This document shows, piece by piece, positions 1-6,984 of a stretch of 24,647 nt of DNA (positions are counted from its first letter, which is position 1; the number at the start of each line of letters is the position of its first letter). Under the pieces are notes generated by a model. The model saw only the letters and a list, made by a program, of their open reading frames with translations, did not search any database and had not been told where the DNA came from. Origin of the DNA: a virus. The translations under genes and the position numbers were made by a program. The stretch is from positions 1 through 24,647 of IMG/VR virus record IMGVR_UViG_3300006920_000236; one strand, 5' to 3'.

Positions 1-18
1 GTCACAAAGTATAGATAA
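1..18 (+). CDS. 3' end of an upstream gene (partial)
   Basis: Frame 1 reads Val-Thr-Lys-Tyr-Arg and then TAA at 16-18. The stop shares its last A with the ATG of the next gene, giving a TAATG junction of the kind seen at many other gene boundaries here. Frame 3 has a stop at once and frame 2 runs on into the next gene without a matching junction. Five residues identify nothing; from the order of genes in related phages a head gene such as the major capsid protein would be expected, which is inference only. Confidence 0.5.
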   Translation, partial: VTKYR

Positions 19-296
19 TGGCAGTAAGAAAGACAAAAGCAGGTCTAGCCTTAAAGAGATGGTTTAAGGAGGATTGGAAAGATGTTAAAACGGGCAAAGC
101 GTGTGGTCGTAAAAAGGGTGAAAAGAGGGGTACACCTTATTGTCGTCCAACTAAAAGAGTATCTAAGAAAACTCCGAAAACGTCTTCGGAGATGACTTCT
201 GCTGAAAAACGTAGTAGAATAAATCAGAAGAATAAATTAGGTCAACCAGCAGGTAAGCCTAGAAGAGTTAAATCACTTAAAAGAAGGAAAACATAA
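18..296 (+). CDS. Small basic DUF5872-like protein
   Basis: This 92-residue protein is extremely basic, with about a third of residues Lys or Arg. The N-terminal half carries the pattern WFKEDWKDVKTGKACGR followed by GTPYCRP and SKKTPKT, which I recognise as a DUF5872-type domain recurring in marine phages and some large DNA viruses. Two cysteines, C29 and C42, lie within it and could bind a metal or a partner, but two are too few for a standalone zinc site. The C-terminal half is low-complexity and basic. The start overlaps the upstream stop by one base, favouring translational coupling. Its place between the presumed capsid genes and the neck suggests a virion or DNA-condensing role; that is inference. 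The family match is from memory. Confidence 0.8.
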   Translation: MAVRKTKAGLALKRWFKEDWKDVKTGKACGRKKGEKRGTPYCRPTKRVSKKTPKTSSEMTSAEKRSRINQKNKLGQPAGKPRRVKSLKRRKT

Positions 297-538
297 TGCC
301 AATATTTATTTCAGAGAATTATAAAAATACAAACAAGAAAAAAGATAAAGCTGGTGGTGGTGGAATGGACATCGCTAAAACTAAAACTAAGAAGAAGAAA
401 ACAGTTGTTAAAAAAAATGTTGGAGGATCTAACGATTTAAATAAAAATTTAAAAAAAGCAGTTAGAGGAAAAGAATTTTTAAAATTAATGAATAAGCCTT
501 CTTCTTTAAAAAAGAAACCTATTAAAAAGAAAAAGTAA
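296..538 (+). CDS. Lysine-rich small protein of unknown function
   Basis: This 80-residue protein has about 26 lysines, several in KKKK runs, and almost no hydrophobic core, so it is probably disordered or folds only on binding nucleic acid. The start at 296 overlaps the preceding stop by one base. An in-frame ATG at 365 (Met24) follows a GGTGGTGGTGGA stretch and might be an alternative start giving a 57-residue, even more basic product. With the protein before it, it forms a pair of highly basic proteins directly upstream of the first adaptor. A role in binding packaged DNA or the inner capsid surface is plausible but unproven. I do not recognise a family. Confidence 0.7.
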   Translation: MPIFISENYKNTNKKKDKAGGGGMDIAKTKTKKKKTVVKKNVGGSNDLNKNLKKAVRGKEFLKLMNKPSSLKKKPIKKKK

Positions 539-1204
539 ATGGCAACATCAAATTCAAGAGATTTCGACTTAGATGTCGGTGAAATAATAGAAGAGGCTTA
601 TGAGCGTTGTGGTTTGGAGATGCGAACTGGCTATGATGCAAAGACTGCTAGACGTTCTTTGAATCTCATGTTTGCTGATTGGGCAAACAGAGGCTTGAAT
701 ATGTGGACAGTCACACAAGACACTAAATCTATTACTTCGGGTACGGCAACTTATTCTTTCGATGCTACTCATGTCGATCTCTTGGAAGTTGTTTTAAGAA
801 ATAGTAGTGGTACAGATTTTACTTTAACTCAAATGAGTCGAAGTGAGTATTTAACTATTCCTAATAAATCAACCACCGGACAACCAAGTCAATACTTTTT
901 TGATAGACAAGTTACTCCTACAATAACTTTGTGGGCAACACCGAATGCTACTTATACTCTTGTTTATTATTATGTAAGTCGTATCCAAGATGCAGACGCT
1001 TTAGTTAATACTACTGACACTCCATTTAGATTTCTTCCTTGTATGGTAGCAGGACTAGCTTACTATTTAGCTATGAAGAAAGCACCAGAGAGAGTTCAAC
1101 TATTAAAATCCGTTTATGAAGAAGAATTCCAAAGAGCTGCAGCCGAGGATGCCAACAGCACTCCTTTAAAATTAACACCTAGCATGACATACTATAGTTA
1201 CTGA
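539..1204 (+). CDS. Head-tail adaptor protein (SU10/P22 gp4-like)
   Basis: This 221-residue protein has the usual adaptor plan: an N-terminal helical segment (residues about 8-50, EIIEEAYERCG and ARRSLNLMFADWANRG), a central beta-rich part (about 60-150, with SITSGTATYSF and the YTLVYYYVSRI strand), and a C-terminal helical segment (about 160-205). This matches dodecameric adaptors that sit under the portal in P22-like and SU10-like phages. The helical start with R/CG followed by LNLMFADWANRGLNMW is characteristic of the marine versions as I remember them. The ATG follows the preceding TAA without a spacer base. A second, divergent protein of similar plan lies at 1936-2583, so the neck may stack two rings. 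Function is by family; the precise ring position is inference. Confidence 0.75.
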   Translation: MATSNSRDFDLDVGEIIEEAYERCGLEMRTGYDAKTARRSLNLMFADWANRGLNMWTVTQDTKSITSGTATYSFDATHVDLLEVVLRNSSGTDFTLTQMSRSEYLTIPNKSTTGQPSQYFFDRQVTPTITLWATPNATYTLVYYYVSRIQDADALVNTTDTPFRFLPCMVAGLAYYLAMKKAPERVQLLKSVYEEEFQRAAAEDANSTPLKLTPSMTYYSY

Positions 1205-1205
1205 T

Positions 1206-1442
1206 ATGGCAAAGATTATTGAAACAAAATTTGGAACTCTGGTTAGTCCTAGTAAGATGGCATCTGGAAGTGTTTCTACCATTAAAAAGTTTGGTGCTTT
1301 TTATAATTTTTCAATAAGAGTTGATAATGACGATATTCGTGAATACTCCTTTACTGATTTAGGTAGAGCCGAATATATGAGAAGGATTATGATTGGGCAT
1401 TTAGAAGAAAAAATTAAGATGAGTTTTAAGAAAAATGGCTAG
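1206..1442 (+). CDS. Small hypothetical protein between adaptor genes
   Basis: This 78-residue protein has a balanced composition and a predicted mix of beta strands (TKFGTLVSPS, GAFYNFSIRVDND, REYSFTDL) and a C-terminal amphipathic helix (AEYMRRIMIGHLEEKIKMSF). It starts two bases after the adaptor stop and overlaps the next gene by 8 bases in a different frame, so it is clearly part of the neck operon. I do not recognise the family. Its size and position suggest a minor virion or assembly component; that is inference from context. Confidence 0.65.
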   Translation: MAKIIETKFGTLVSPSKMASGSVSTIKKFGAFYNFSIRVDNDDIREYSFTDLGRAEYMRRIMIGHLEEKIKMSFKKNG

Positions 1443-1935
1443 ATATGCAACAGGAAAAAAAGCATGGGCATATTCAGATCGTTCTGGATTTCGTTATCGC
1501 TTGCGAGAAATGAAAACTGAATGGAATGGTTTGAAGGTTGGTCCTGATGAATATGAAGCTAAACATCCACAACTAGAACCTAATCATCCTGGACCAGATC
1601 CGACAGCCTTGTATCAACCACGAGTTGACACGAGGACAGAAGTGACCGTAGAGAATCTTCTTGGTTTGAATCCATTTACTAGTACGGCTAGTAGTGCAGT
1701 GATAACAGTATTAGAACCATCTCATGGGAGGTCAACAAGTGATACTGTTAGATTTAGAAATGTATCCAGTTTTGATAGTTTTACAAAAGCCGTGCTTGAG
1801 AGCTCAAGTGGTTATACTATAACTAAGGTTGATGATAATAAATATAGTTTTTCTGCTAGTAGTGGTACGGCAACAAGTGGAGTAAAAGGTGGTGGTGGTA
1901 GAGTTACTGCTGGTCCAGTTACATTGGGGACATAA
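1435..1935 (+). CDS. Conserved marine phage virion protein with C-terminal beta module
   Basis: This 166-residue protein has two parts. Residues 1-65 carry a pattern I recall from many marine phages (ARYATGKKA, DRSGFRYRLREM, EWNGL, VGPDEYEAKHPQLEP), of unknown function. Residues about 80-166 form a Ser/Thr/Gly-rich beta module with V-I-T-V-x-E-P-S-H-G (E94-G98), then SDTVRF and a YTITKVDDNKYSF strand pair, ending in a glycine-rich loop. A similar module is inserted in the gp10-like protein at 12489-14624 (residues about 101-187). The gene lies between two adaptor genes and ends directly at the ATG of the second. It is probably a structural neck or head component; direct evidence for that is only context plus the shared module. 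Confidence 0.7.
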   Translation: MARYATGKKAWAYSDRSGFRYRLREMKTEWNGLKVGPDEYEAKHPQLEPNHPGPDPTALYQPRVDTRTEVTVENLLGLNPFTSTASSAVITVLEPSHGRSTSDTVRFRNVSSFDSFTKAVLESSSGYTITKVDDNKYSFSASSGTATSGVKGGGGRVTAGPVTLGT

Positions 1936-2583
1936 ATGAGTTTTACATTAGCACAATTAAAAACAGCGATACAAGATTATACAGATAACAGTGAAACATC
2001 CTTTGTTACTCATTTGCCAGATTTTATTAAAGCGTCAGAAGAAAAAATATTTAAAAGTGTTGATCTTGATTATTTTAGAAAAAATGTAACAAGTGCTTTT
2101 ACTTCATCTGATCAATTCTTAACTGTACCAACCGACTATTTAGCATCATTCTCGTTGCAGATAACAACATCAGGTTCTGAAAATTTTTTACTTCAAAAAG
2201 ATGTAAACTTTCTAAGAGAGTATACCCCTAGTTCCTCAACAACAGGAGTACCTAAATATTATGCACGATTTGATGAAACTCATTTTATGGTAGCACCAAC
2301 ACCTAATAGTAATTACACGCTAGAGTTACATTACTATTACAGACCCGCTAGTTTGACCGCAGGAGCCGACAGTGGTACAACTTGGGTTAGTACAAATGCA
2401 CCTTTTGCTTTACTATATGGATCTCTAATTGAGGCTTATACTTACATGAAAGGTGAGGCGGATGTTATACAAAATTATAATAATATGTATATGCAATCAC
2501 TAGAAAGATTAAAAGATTTAGGAGAAGCCAGAGAAAATTTTGATGCTTATAGAAAAGGCTTACCTTCAAGACCGAGGACTTAA
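1936..2583 (+). CDS. Second head-tail adaptor protein (SU10 adaptor-like)
   Basis: This 215-residue protein has the SU10-type adaptor architecture. It has an N-terminal helix pair (FTLAQLKTAIQDYTDNSETSF, then HLPDFIKASEEKIFKSVD), a beta-rich middle (about 60-140: FLTVPTDYLASFSLQI, YYARFDETHFMVAPTP, YTLELHYYYRPA), and a long C-terminal helix (about 155-210: LIEAYTYMKGEAD, MYMQSLERLKDLGEA). The motif HLPDFIKASEEKIFKSVDLDYFRKN is typical of these adaptors. It resembles the protein at 539-1204 in plan (both have a YYY strand before a C-terminal helix) but not closely in sequence, so the two are either ancient paralogues or stacked neck proteins. It ends in TAATAA, and the tail fibre ATG follows at once. 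Assigned by family pattern from memory. Confidence 0.8.
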   Translation: MSFTLAQLKTAIQDYTDNSETSFVTHLPDFIKASEEKIFKSVDLDYFRKNVTSAFTSSDQFLTVPTDYLASFSLQITTSGSENFLLQKDVNFLREYTPSSSTTGVPKYYARFDETHFMVAPTPNSNYTLELHYYYRPASLTAGADSGTTWVSTNAPFALLYGSLIEAYTYMKGEADVIQNYNNMYMQSLERLKDLGEARENFDAYRKGLPSRPRT

Positions 2584-2586
2584 TAA

Positions 2587-5268
2587 ATGGCATTAGTTTT
2601 AAAAGATAGAGTTAAAGAAACCACCACTACAACCGGAACGGGTACTTATACTTTAGCGGGTGCAGAAAATGGTTTTGAGGCATTTTCATCTATAGGAAAC
2701 AGTAATACAACTTACTATTGTTGTACGGATGGGGTTGATTTTGAAGTAGGTATCGGTACTTACACATTATCTGGAACAACTTTAGCTAGAACAACTATAT
2801 TACAATCTAGTAATAGTGATGCGGCAGTTAATTGGACAGATGGTACAAGAATAATATTCTGCACTCAACCAGCTGAAAAAGCAGTCTTTCTTGATTCTAG
2901 TGGTAATATGCCTATTACTAATAATGCTACTATTGGTGGAACATTAGGTGTTACAGGTGTTTTAACAGGCAGCTCTTTAGATATATCAGGTGATGTAGAT
3001 ATAGATGGCACATTAGAAGCAGACGCAGTTACAGTTAATGGGACAGCACTTAACACTGTTATCGCAGGTGTTACTGTAACAAACGCAACAAACTCAGCAC
3101 ATGTAAGTGTGGCTGATAATGAAAGCACAAATGAAGAAAATCTTATAACATTTATTGAAGACGCATCTGCTACAGGAAACGTAGGCTTAGAATCAGATGG
3201 AGATTTTAGTTATAACCCTTCTACTGGTACAGTTAGTGCAACAGTCTTCAAAGGCAATATCGATGCAGTAGATGGAGATTTTGACGGAACTTTGGAAGCA
3301 GATGCGATAACAGTTGGAGGATCTGCTCTTAACACAGTAATCGCAGGCACTACAGTAACAAATGCGACCAATGCAGCACATGTATCTGTTGCAGATAATG
3401 AGAGTACAAATGAAGAAAACTTAATACCTTTTATTGAAGATACTTCTGCTACTGGAAATGTTGGGTTAGAATCTGATGGTGACTTTGCATATAACCCAAG
3501 CACAGGTACAGTGTCTGCTACAATATTTAAAGGTAATATAGATGCCGTAGATGGTGACTTTGACGGTACATTAGAGGCAGATGCTATTACATTAAATGGT
3601 ACTGCGATTACTGCAACAGCAACTTTATCCACAGGTATATCAAATAACAACGTGCCTAAGTTTACATCTGGTGTTGCAGATGATGACTTTTTGAGGGTAA
3701 ATGGCACAGCTATAGAAGGTAGATCAGCAAGTGAGGTTTTATCAGATATAGGTGCATCTGCTGTTGCAGGTAGTTCAAGCATAGTTACAACTGGTGCTTT
3801 AGACACAGGATCAATCACAAGTGGATTTGGTACTATTAACAATGGTGCTTCAGCAATCACAACTACTGGTGTAGGTTCATTTGGTTCATTAGATATATCC
3901 GGTGATATTGATGTTGATGGTACAACTAATCTTGATGTTGTGGACATTGATGGTGCAGTAGACATGGCATCCACTGCTACCATTACAGGTAACTTAACAT
4001 TAGGTGCTCAACTTATTATGCCTGATGTTACATCTACAAAAATATTAGTTGCAGACGGAACAAGCTATCAAGAAGTTGCAGTTAGTGGCGATGTTACTAT
4101 TGCTAACACAGGTGCAGTTACTATAGCAAACACTGCTGTAGAAACAGCTATGATTGCCGCAGATGCTATCACAGGTGCTAAGATAGCTGATGATGCTATT
4201 AATTCAGAACACTACACAGATGGTTCAATAGATACTGCTCACATAGCTGATTCACAAGTTACTCAAGCAAAGATAGCAGATGATGCCGTTGGAGCAGACC
4301 AATTAGCTTCAAGTGCAGTTGTCACTGCTTCTATTGTAGATGCTAATGTTACTTTAGCAAAGATAGCCAATCAAGCTGCAAACACAGTCTTAGTAAGAGA
4401 TGCTAATAGTTCGGGTGTTGTTTCTGCTAAAGCAGTTACAAATACACAAATACTTATAGGTGACGGAACAGGTTTTACAGCGGCAGCATTATCAGGCGAT
4501 GTAACGATGACAAATGGTGGAGCAGTTACGATTGCTGCTCAAGCAGTAGAAAATTCTATGTTAGCCGATGATGCAGTTGGAGCAGACGAGTTGGCTGCCA
4601 ATGCTGTGGTAGAAGCTTCTATTGTAGACAATGCAGTAACATTAGCAAAAATGGCAGGTATTGCTAGAGGTAAGTTAATAATAGGGGATGCTAGTGGCAA
4701 TCCTTCTGTTATAGGTCCAGGTAATGCTAATCAAGTATTAACATCGGATGGAACTGATATTGCTTTTGCAGATGCTGCGGGTGCTAGTTCTTTAGCCGCT
4801 GATAATTTGACAGCAGGTGACGCTGCCGTTCTTCTTACCACAAGTAGTGGTACTATAACTATTGATAATGCTGCCAATGATGCAGATATTATATTTAAGG
4901 GAACTGACGGTGGTGCTGATATAACTGCTCTTACACTTGATATGTCTGCCGCAGGAGCCGCAACCTTTAATAATGATGTAACTGCTTTTTCTGACAAAAG
5001 ATTAAAAACAGATATTAAACCAATAACAAATGGTCTTAATAAAGTTATGCAGATGCAAGGTGTTTACTACAAAAGAAATGATGTAGAAAATGCCAAAGAA
5101 CAAGTTGGTGTTTTAGCACAAGATATGGAACAAATACTACCTGAAGTTGTTCTTACAGCAGACGATGATATACAAACTAAATCTGTAGATTATGGCAAGA
5201 TATGTTCTGTTCTTATTGAAGCTATAAAAGAATTAAAAGATGAAATAGAGGAGTTAAAAGCAAAGTAA
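2587..5268 (+). CDS. Tail fibre with C-terminal S74 self-cleaving chaperone
   Basis: This 893-residue protein is a trimeric tail fibre candidate. Residues 1-105 are a conserved marine-phage fibre base (ALVLKDRVKETTTTTGTGTY, SSNSDAAVNWTDGTR). Residues 141-326 are two 93-residue repeats, with a third begun at 327. Residues about 500-700 are short repeats of the ADDA-V / IVDA-NVTLAKIA type that usually build beta-helical shafts; one 32-residue block recurs at 564 and 660. Residues about 802-893 are a peptidase S74 domain: SDKRLKTDI with Ser802 and Lys807 spaced as in the known Ser-Lys dyad, then LAQDMEQILPEVV and a coiled coil ending LKDEIEELKAK. In this family the domain trimerises the fibre and then cuts itself off before the serine, releasing about 92 residues. 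The gene is followed immediately by the glycine-rich adhesin. Confidence 0.88.
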   Translation: MALVLKDRVKETTTTTGTGTYTLAGAENGFEAFSSIGNSNTTYYCCTDGVDFEVGIGTYTLSGTTLARTTILQSSNSDAAVNWTDGTRIIFCTQPAEKAVFLDSSGNMPITNNATIGGTLGVTGVLTGSSLDISGDVDIDGTLEADAVTVNGTALNTVIAGVTVTNATNSAHVSVADNESTNEENLITFIEDASATGNVGLESDGDFSYNPSTGTVSATVFKGNIDAVDGDFDGTLEADAITVGGSALNTVIAGTTVTNATNAAHVSVADNESTNEENLIPFIEDTSATGNVGLESDGDFAYNPSTGTVSATIFKGNIDAVDGDFDGTLEADAITLNGTAITATATLSTGISNNNVPKFTSGVADDDFLRVNGTAIEGRSASEVLSDIGASAVAGSSSIVTTGALDTGSITSGFGTINNGASAITTTGVGSFGSLDISGDIDVDGTTNLDVVDIDGAVDMASTATITGNLTLGAQLIMPDVTSTKILVADGTSYQEVAVSGDVTIANTGAVTIANTAVETAMIAADAITGAKIADDAINSEHYTDGSIDTAHIADSQVTQAKIADDAVGADQLASSAVVTASIVDANVTLAKIANQAANTVLVRDANSSGVVSAKAVTNTQILIGDGTGFTAAALSGDVTMTNGGAVTIAAQAVENSMLADDAVGADELAANAVVEASIVDNAVTLAKMAGIARGKLIIGDASGNPSVIGPGNANQVLTSDGTDIAFADAAGASSLAADNLTAGDAAVLLTTSSGTITIDNAANDADIIFKGTDGGADITALTLDMSAAGAATFNNDVTAFSDKRLKTDIKPITNGLNKVMQMQGVYYKRNDVENAKEQVGVLAQDMEQILPEVVLTADDDIQTKSVDYGKICSVLIEAIKELKDEIEELKAK
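3007..3564 (+). repeat. Two tandem 279-bp (93-residue) repeats in the tail fibre
   Basis: Units run 3007-3285 and 3286-3564; a third starts at 3565 (GTLEADAITLNGTA) and then diverges. By eye the two protein units differ at about 9 of 93 positions, but the DNA differs at many third codon positions: in the stretch starting at 3121 about a quarter of bases differ, with two amino-acid changes in 20. The repeat is therefore old and held by selection on the protein, not a fresh duplication. It probably sets shaft length. Confidence 0.9.
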
Positions 5269-6561
5269 ATGGCTATACCTAGTTCTGGACAATCTTTATC
5301 TTTTTCTTCGCTAAGAACTGAATTTGTTGGTGGCAGTAGTGCATTGCCTATTGGTGCTTTATACAGAGGTGGCTCTAATATAGCTGCTAAACACCCATCT
5401 AATCCAGCAGTAAATGATGCAGCAGATGTTCCGACAAGTGGTGCTTTAGCCATAAGTGATTATTATGGTTCTGGTAAAGGATTTACATTTACATACTCTA
5501 GTGATGCTACAGACCAAAATGTTTCAGCTTTATTCGGTACAAATGACTATCAATTAGATTATCCTAAAAATATTGTTATACCATCAGATGTGACATTAGG
5601 AACAAATAACACTTCAGAATATGCTTTAGAAGTAGATTCAGGTGGTGATGGCACTATTACTATTACTAATAATGGAAACATTATAGGAGCAGGTGGAGCA
5701 GGTGGAGCTGCAGGTTCAGCAGATGCGGCAGGTGGGAATGGTGGAGCAGGTGGTGATGCCATGAAAGCTGCGGTTGCTTGTACCTTTATTAATAATGGAA
5801 GCATCCTCGCAGGTGGAGGTGGAGGTGCTGGTGGTGGTGGAGGTGGAGCAGGTGGTGCTTTACAACAACAATCTCAAAGTACTGCACAAAATGGTCCTAA
5901 TTATGGTTCTCCTTTTTCAGGTGATAAATGGGCATCTTATCAATATTCTGGTAGTCCAAATAAACCAGCAAATACTATAGGTATTCAAGGTCCTTTTGTC
6001 GCTACTGGTCAAGGAGCAAGGGCACAATACCCTACATATGGTGTTACTAGTCCGTCTTTTGGTAGCATGCCATTTCCCCAAACTTCTAAAACAATCGGAC
6101 AATTTACATATCATAGAGGTCCACAAAGAGTGTCTAGCAACATAGTAGTGAATCCTATGGAAAGTCAACAAGTAGAGGGAAGTTATAAAAATTATGAAAT
6201 AAGAAGAACGTTTCCACAACAACAACAAACACAAGTAGCAGGACACGCAGGTGGTGCAGGTGGTGCAGGTGGATTAGGTAGAGGACACAACAATCTTCCC
6301 GGAGGTGATGCTGGAGCAAGTGGTTCTTCTGGTACTACTGGTCAAGCTGGAAATGGTGGAGATGGTGGAGACGGAGCAGCTGGAGGTGGTTATGGTCAAG
6401 CAGGAACAGCAGGTCAAGCAGGTCAAGCAGGAACAGCATCTTCGGCTAGTGGTTCAGCAGGAGGTGCAGCAGGTTCGGTTGGAGCAGCAGGTAATTATAT
6501 AGAAGGAATAAGTAATGTTACGTTTACTAATAACGGAACAGCCACAGGAGGTACAGAGTAA
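5269..6561 (+). CDS. Glycine-rich adhesin, probable receptor-binding tip (gp38-like)
   Basis: This 430-residue protein begins with a conserved marine-phage start (AIPSSGQSLSFSSLRTEFVG), followed by a beta-rich part (residues about 60-140, with TITITNNGNIIGAGGAGG). From about residue 141 there are three glycine-dense blocks: about 141-165, 182-200 and 325-410. They are separated by Gln/Ser-rich and aromatic loops that include RRTFPQQQQTQ. Alternating glycine tracts and variable loops are the plan of T-even gp38 adhesins, which pack polyglycine-II helices and bind host outer-membrane receptors through the loops. It lies directly downstream of the S74 tail fibre, as expected for a fibre-tip adhesin, and overlaps the next gene by one base. 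The fold assignment is inference from composition and context; another possibility is a glycine-rich structural tail protein of T4-like cyanophages. Confidence 0.72.
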   Translation: MAIPSSGQSLSFSSLRTEFVGGSSALPIGALYRGGSNIAAKHPSNPAVNDAADVPTSGALAISDYYGSGKGFTFTYSSDATDQNVSALFGTNDYQLDYPKNIVIPSDVTLGTNNTSEYALEVDSGGDGTITITNNGNIIGAGGAGGAAGSADAAGGNGGAGGDAMKAAVACTFINNGSILAGGGGGAGGGGGGAGGALQQQSQSTAQNGPNYGSPFSGDKWASYQYSGSPNKPANTIGIQGPFVATGQGARAQYPTYGVTSPSFGSMPFPQTSKTIGQFTYHRGPQRVSSNIVVNPMESQQVEGSYKNYEIRRTFPQQQQTQVAGHAGGAGGAGGLGRGHNNLPGGDAGASGSSGTTGQAGNGGDGGDGAAGGGYGQAGTAGQAGQAGTASSASGSAGGAAGSVGAAGNYIEGISNVTFTNNGTATGGTE

Positions 6562-6941
6562 TGGCAACATATGCTTGGACAATAGATAAGTTATATACAA
6601 AAGATATCACAAAAAATGGAACTACCTATTCAGATAGTATACTCAGAGTAGAAGCAACTTTAACTGCAACAAGTGAAACTGTAGGAAGTATCAGTTCTGT
6701 AAGCACATTTGATTTAGACATGAATGTAGACAATATAGATAGTAGTTTTACAGCATATGCATCTGTAACAGAAGCTAATGTAAAAACTTGGGTAGAAAAT
6801 AAAGTAGGTTTAGCTACTATAACTGAAATTAAAAAGGGTATAGAAGCAGAAATAGATTTTTTAGAAAAGGTTAATGGTAGTGTAGCAAAAGGTAGCACTG
6901 ATTCAGACAATAATTTTACATCTGCGTTCCCTTGGGATTAA
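6561..6941 (+). CDS. DUF7936-like small phage protein
   Basis: This 126-residue protein starts ATYAWTIDKLYTKDI, alternates beta strands (SILRVEATLTATSE, STFDLDMNVD), and ends in a helix (VKTWVENKVG, then ITEIKKGIEAEIDFLEKVNG) with a short acidic tail finishing in PWD. The pattern matches a family (DUF7936, as I recall) common in marine phages, often beside glycine-rich tail genes. The start overlaps the adhesin stop by one base, implying coupled translation, so it may be a tail-fibre accessory or assembly factor; that role is inference. It is the last gene before the AT-rich enzyme cassette. Confidence 0.75.
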   Translation: MATYAWTIDKLYTKDITKNGTTYSDSILRVEATLTATSETVGSISSVSTFDLDMNVDNIDSSFTAYASVTEANVKTWVENKVGLATITEIKKGIEAEIDFLEKVNGSVAKGSTDSDNNFTSAFPWD

Positions 6942-6948
6942 AATTAAG

Positions 6949-6977
6949 TTGCTAAATTACTGTATATATGATTTAAT
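6949..6977 (+). promoter_or_regulatory. Weak candidate sigma70 promoter before the oxygenase cassette
   Basis: In the 43-base gap after the DUF7936-like gene, TTGCTA (6949-6954) and TTTAAT (6972-6977) are separated by 17 bases. Transcription would begin close to the ATG at 6985, so the message would be almost leaderless, and no Shine-Dalgarno sequence is visible there. The gap is so AT-rich that chance matches are likely. Confidence 0.3.
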
Positions 6978-6984
6978 TATATAA

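Noticed and set aside
3210-3983. Long antisense open frame of 257 codons within the tail fibre
   Set aside because: It lies over repetitive fibre codons, has no start signal, and its protein is low-complexity Val/Ala/Ser/Pro; such frames arise from the biased codons opposite.
5774-5980. Alternative + frame inside the glycine-rich adhesin (also 6305-6502)
   Set aside because: The frames read Val/Glu/Gln-rich strings produced by shifted GGTGGA repeats and lack ribosome sites; the adhesin frame covers them fully.
5917-6246. Antisense frame opposite the adhesin with a hydrophobic, Cys-rich product
   Set aside because: No start context or family resemblance, and everything else in the window is on the + strand.
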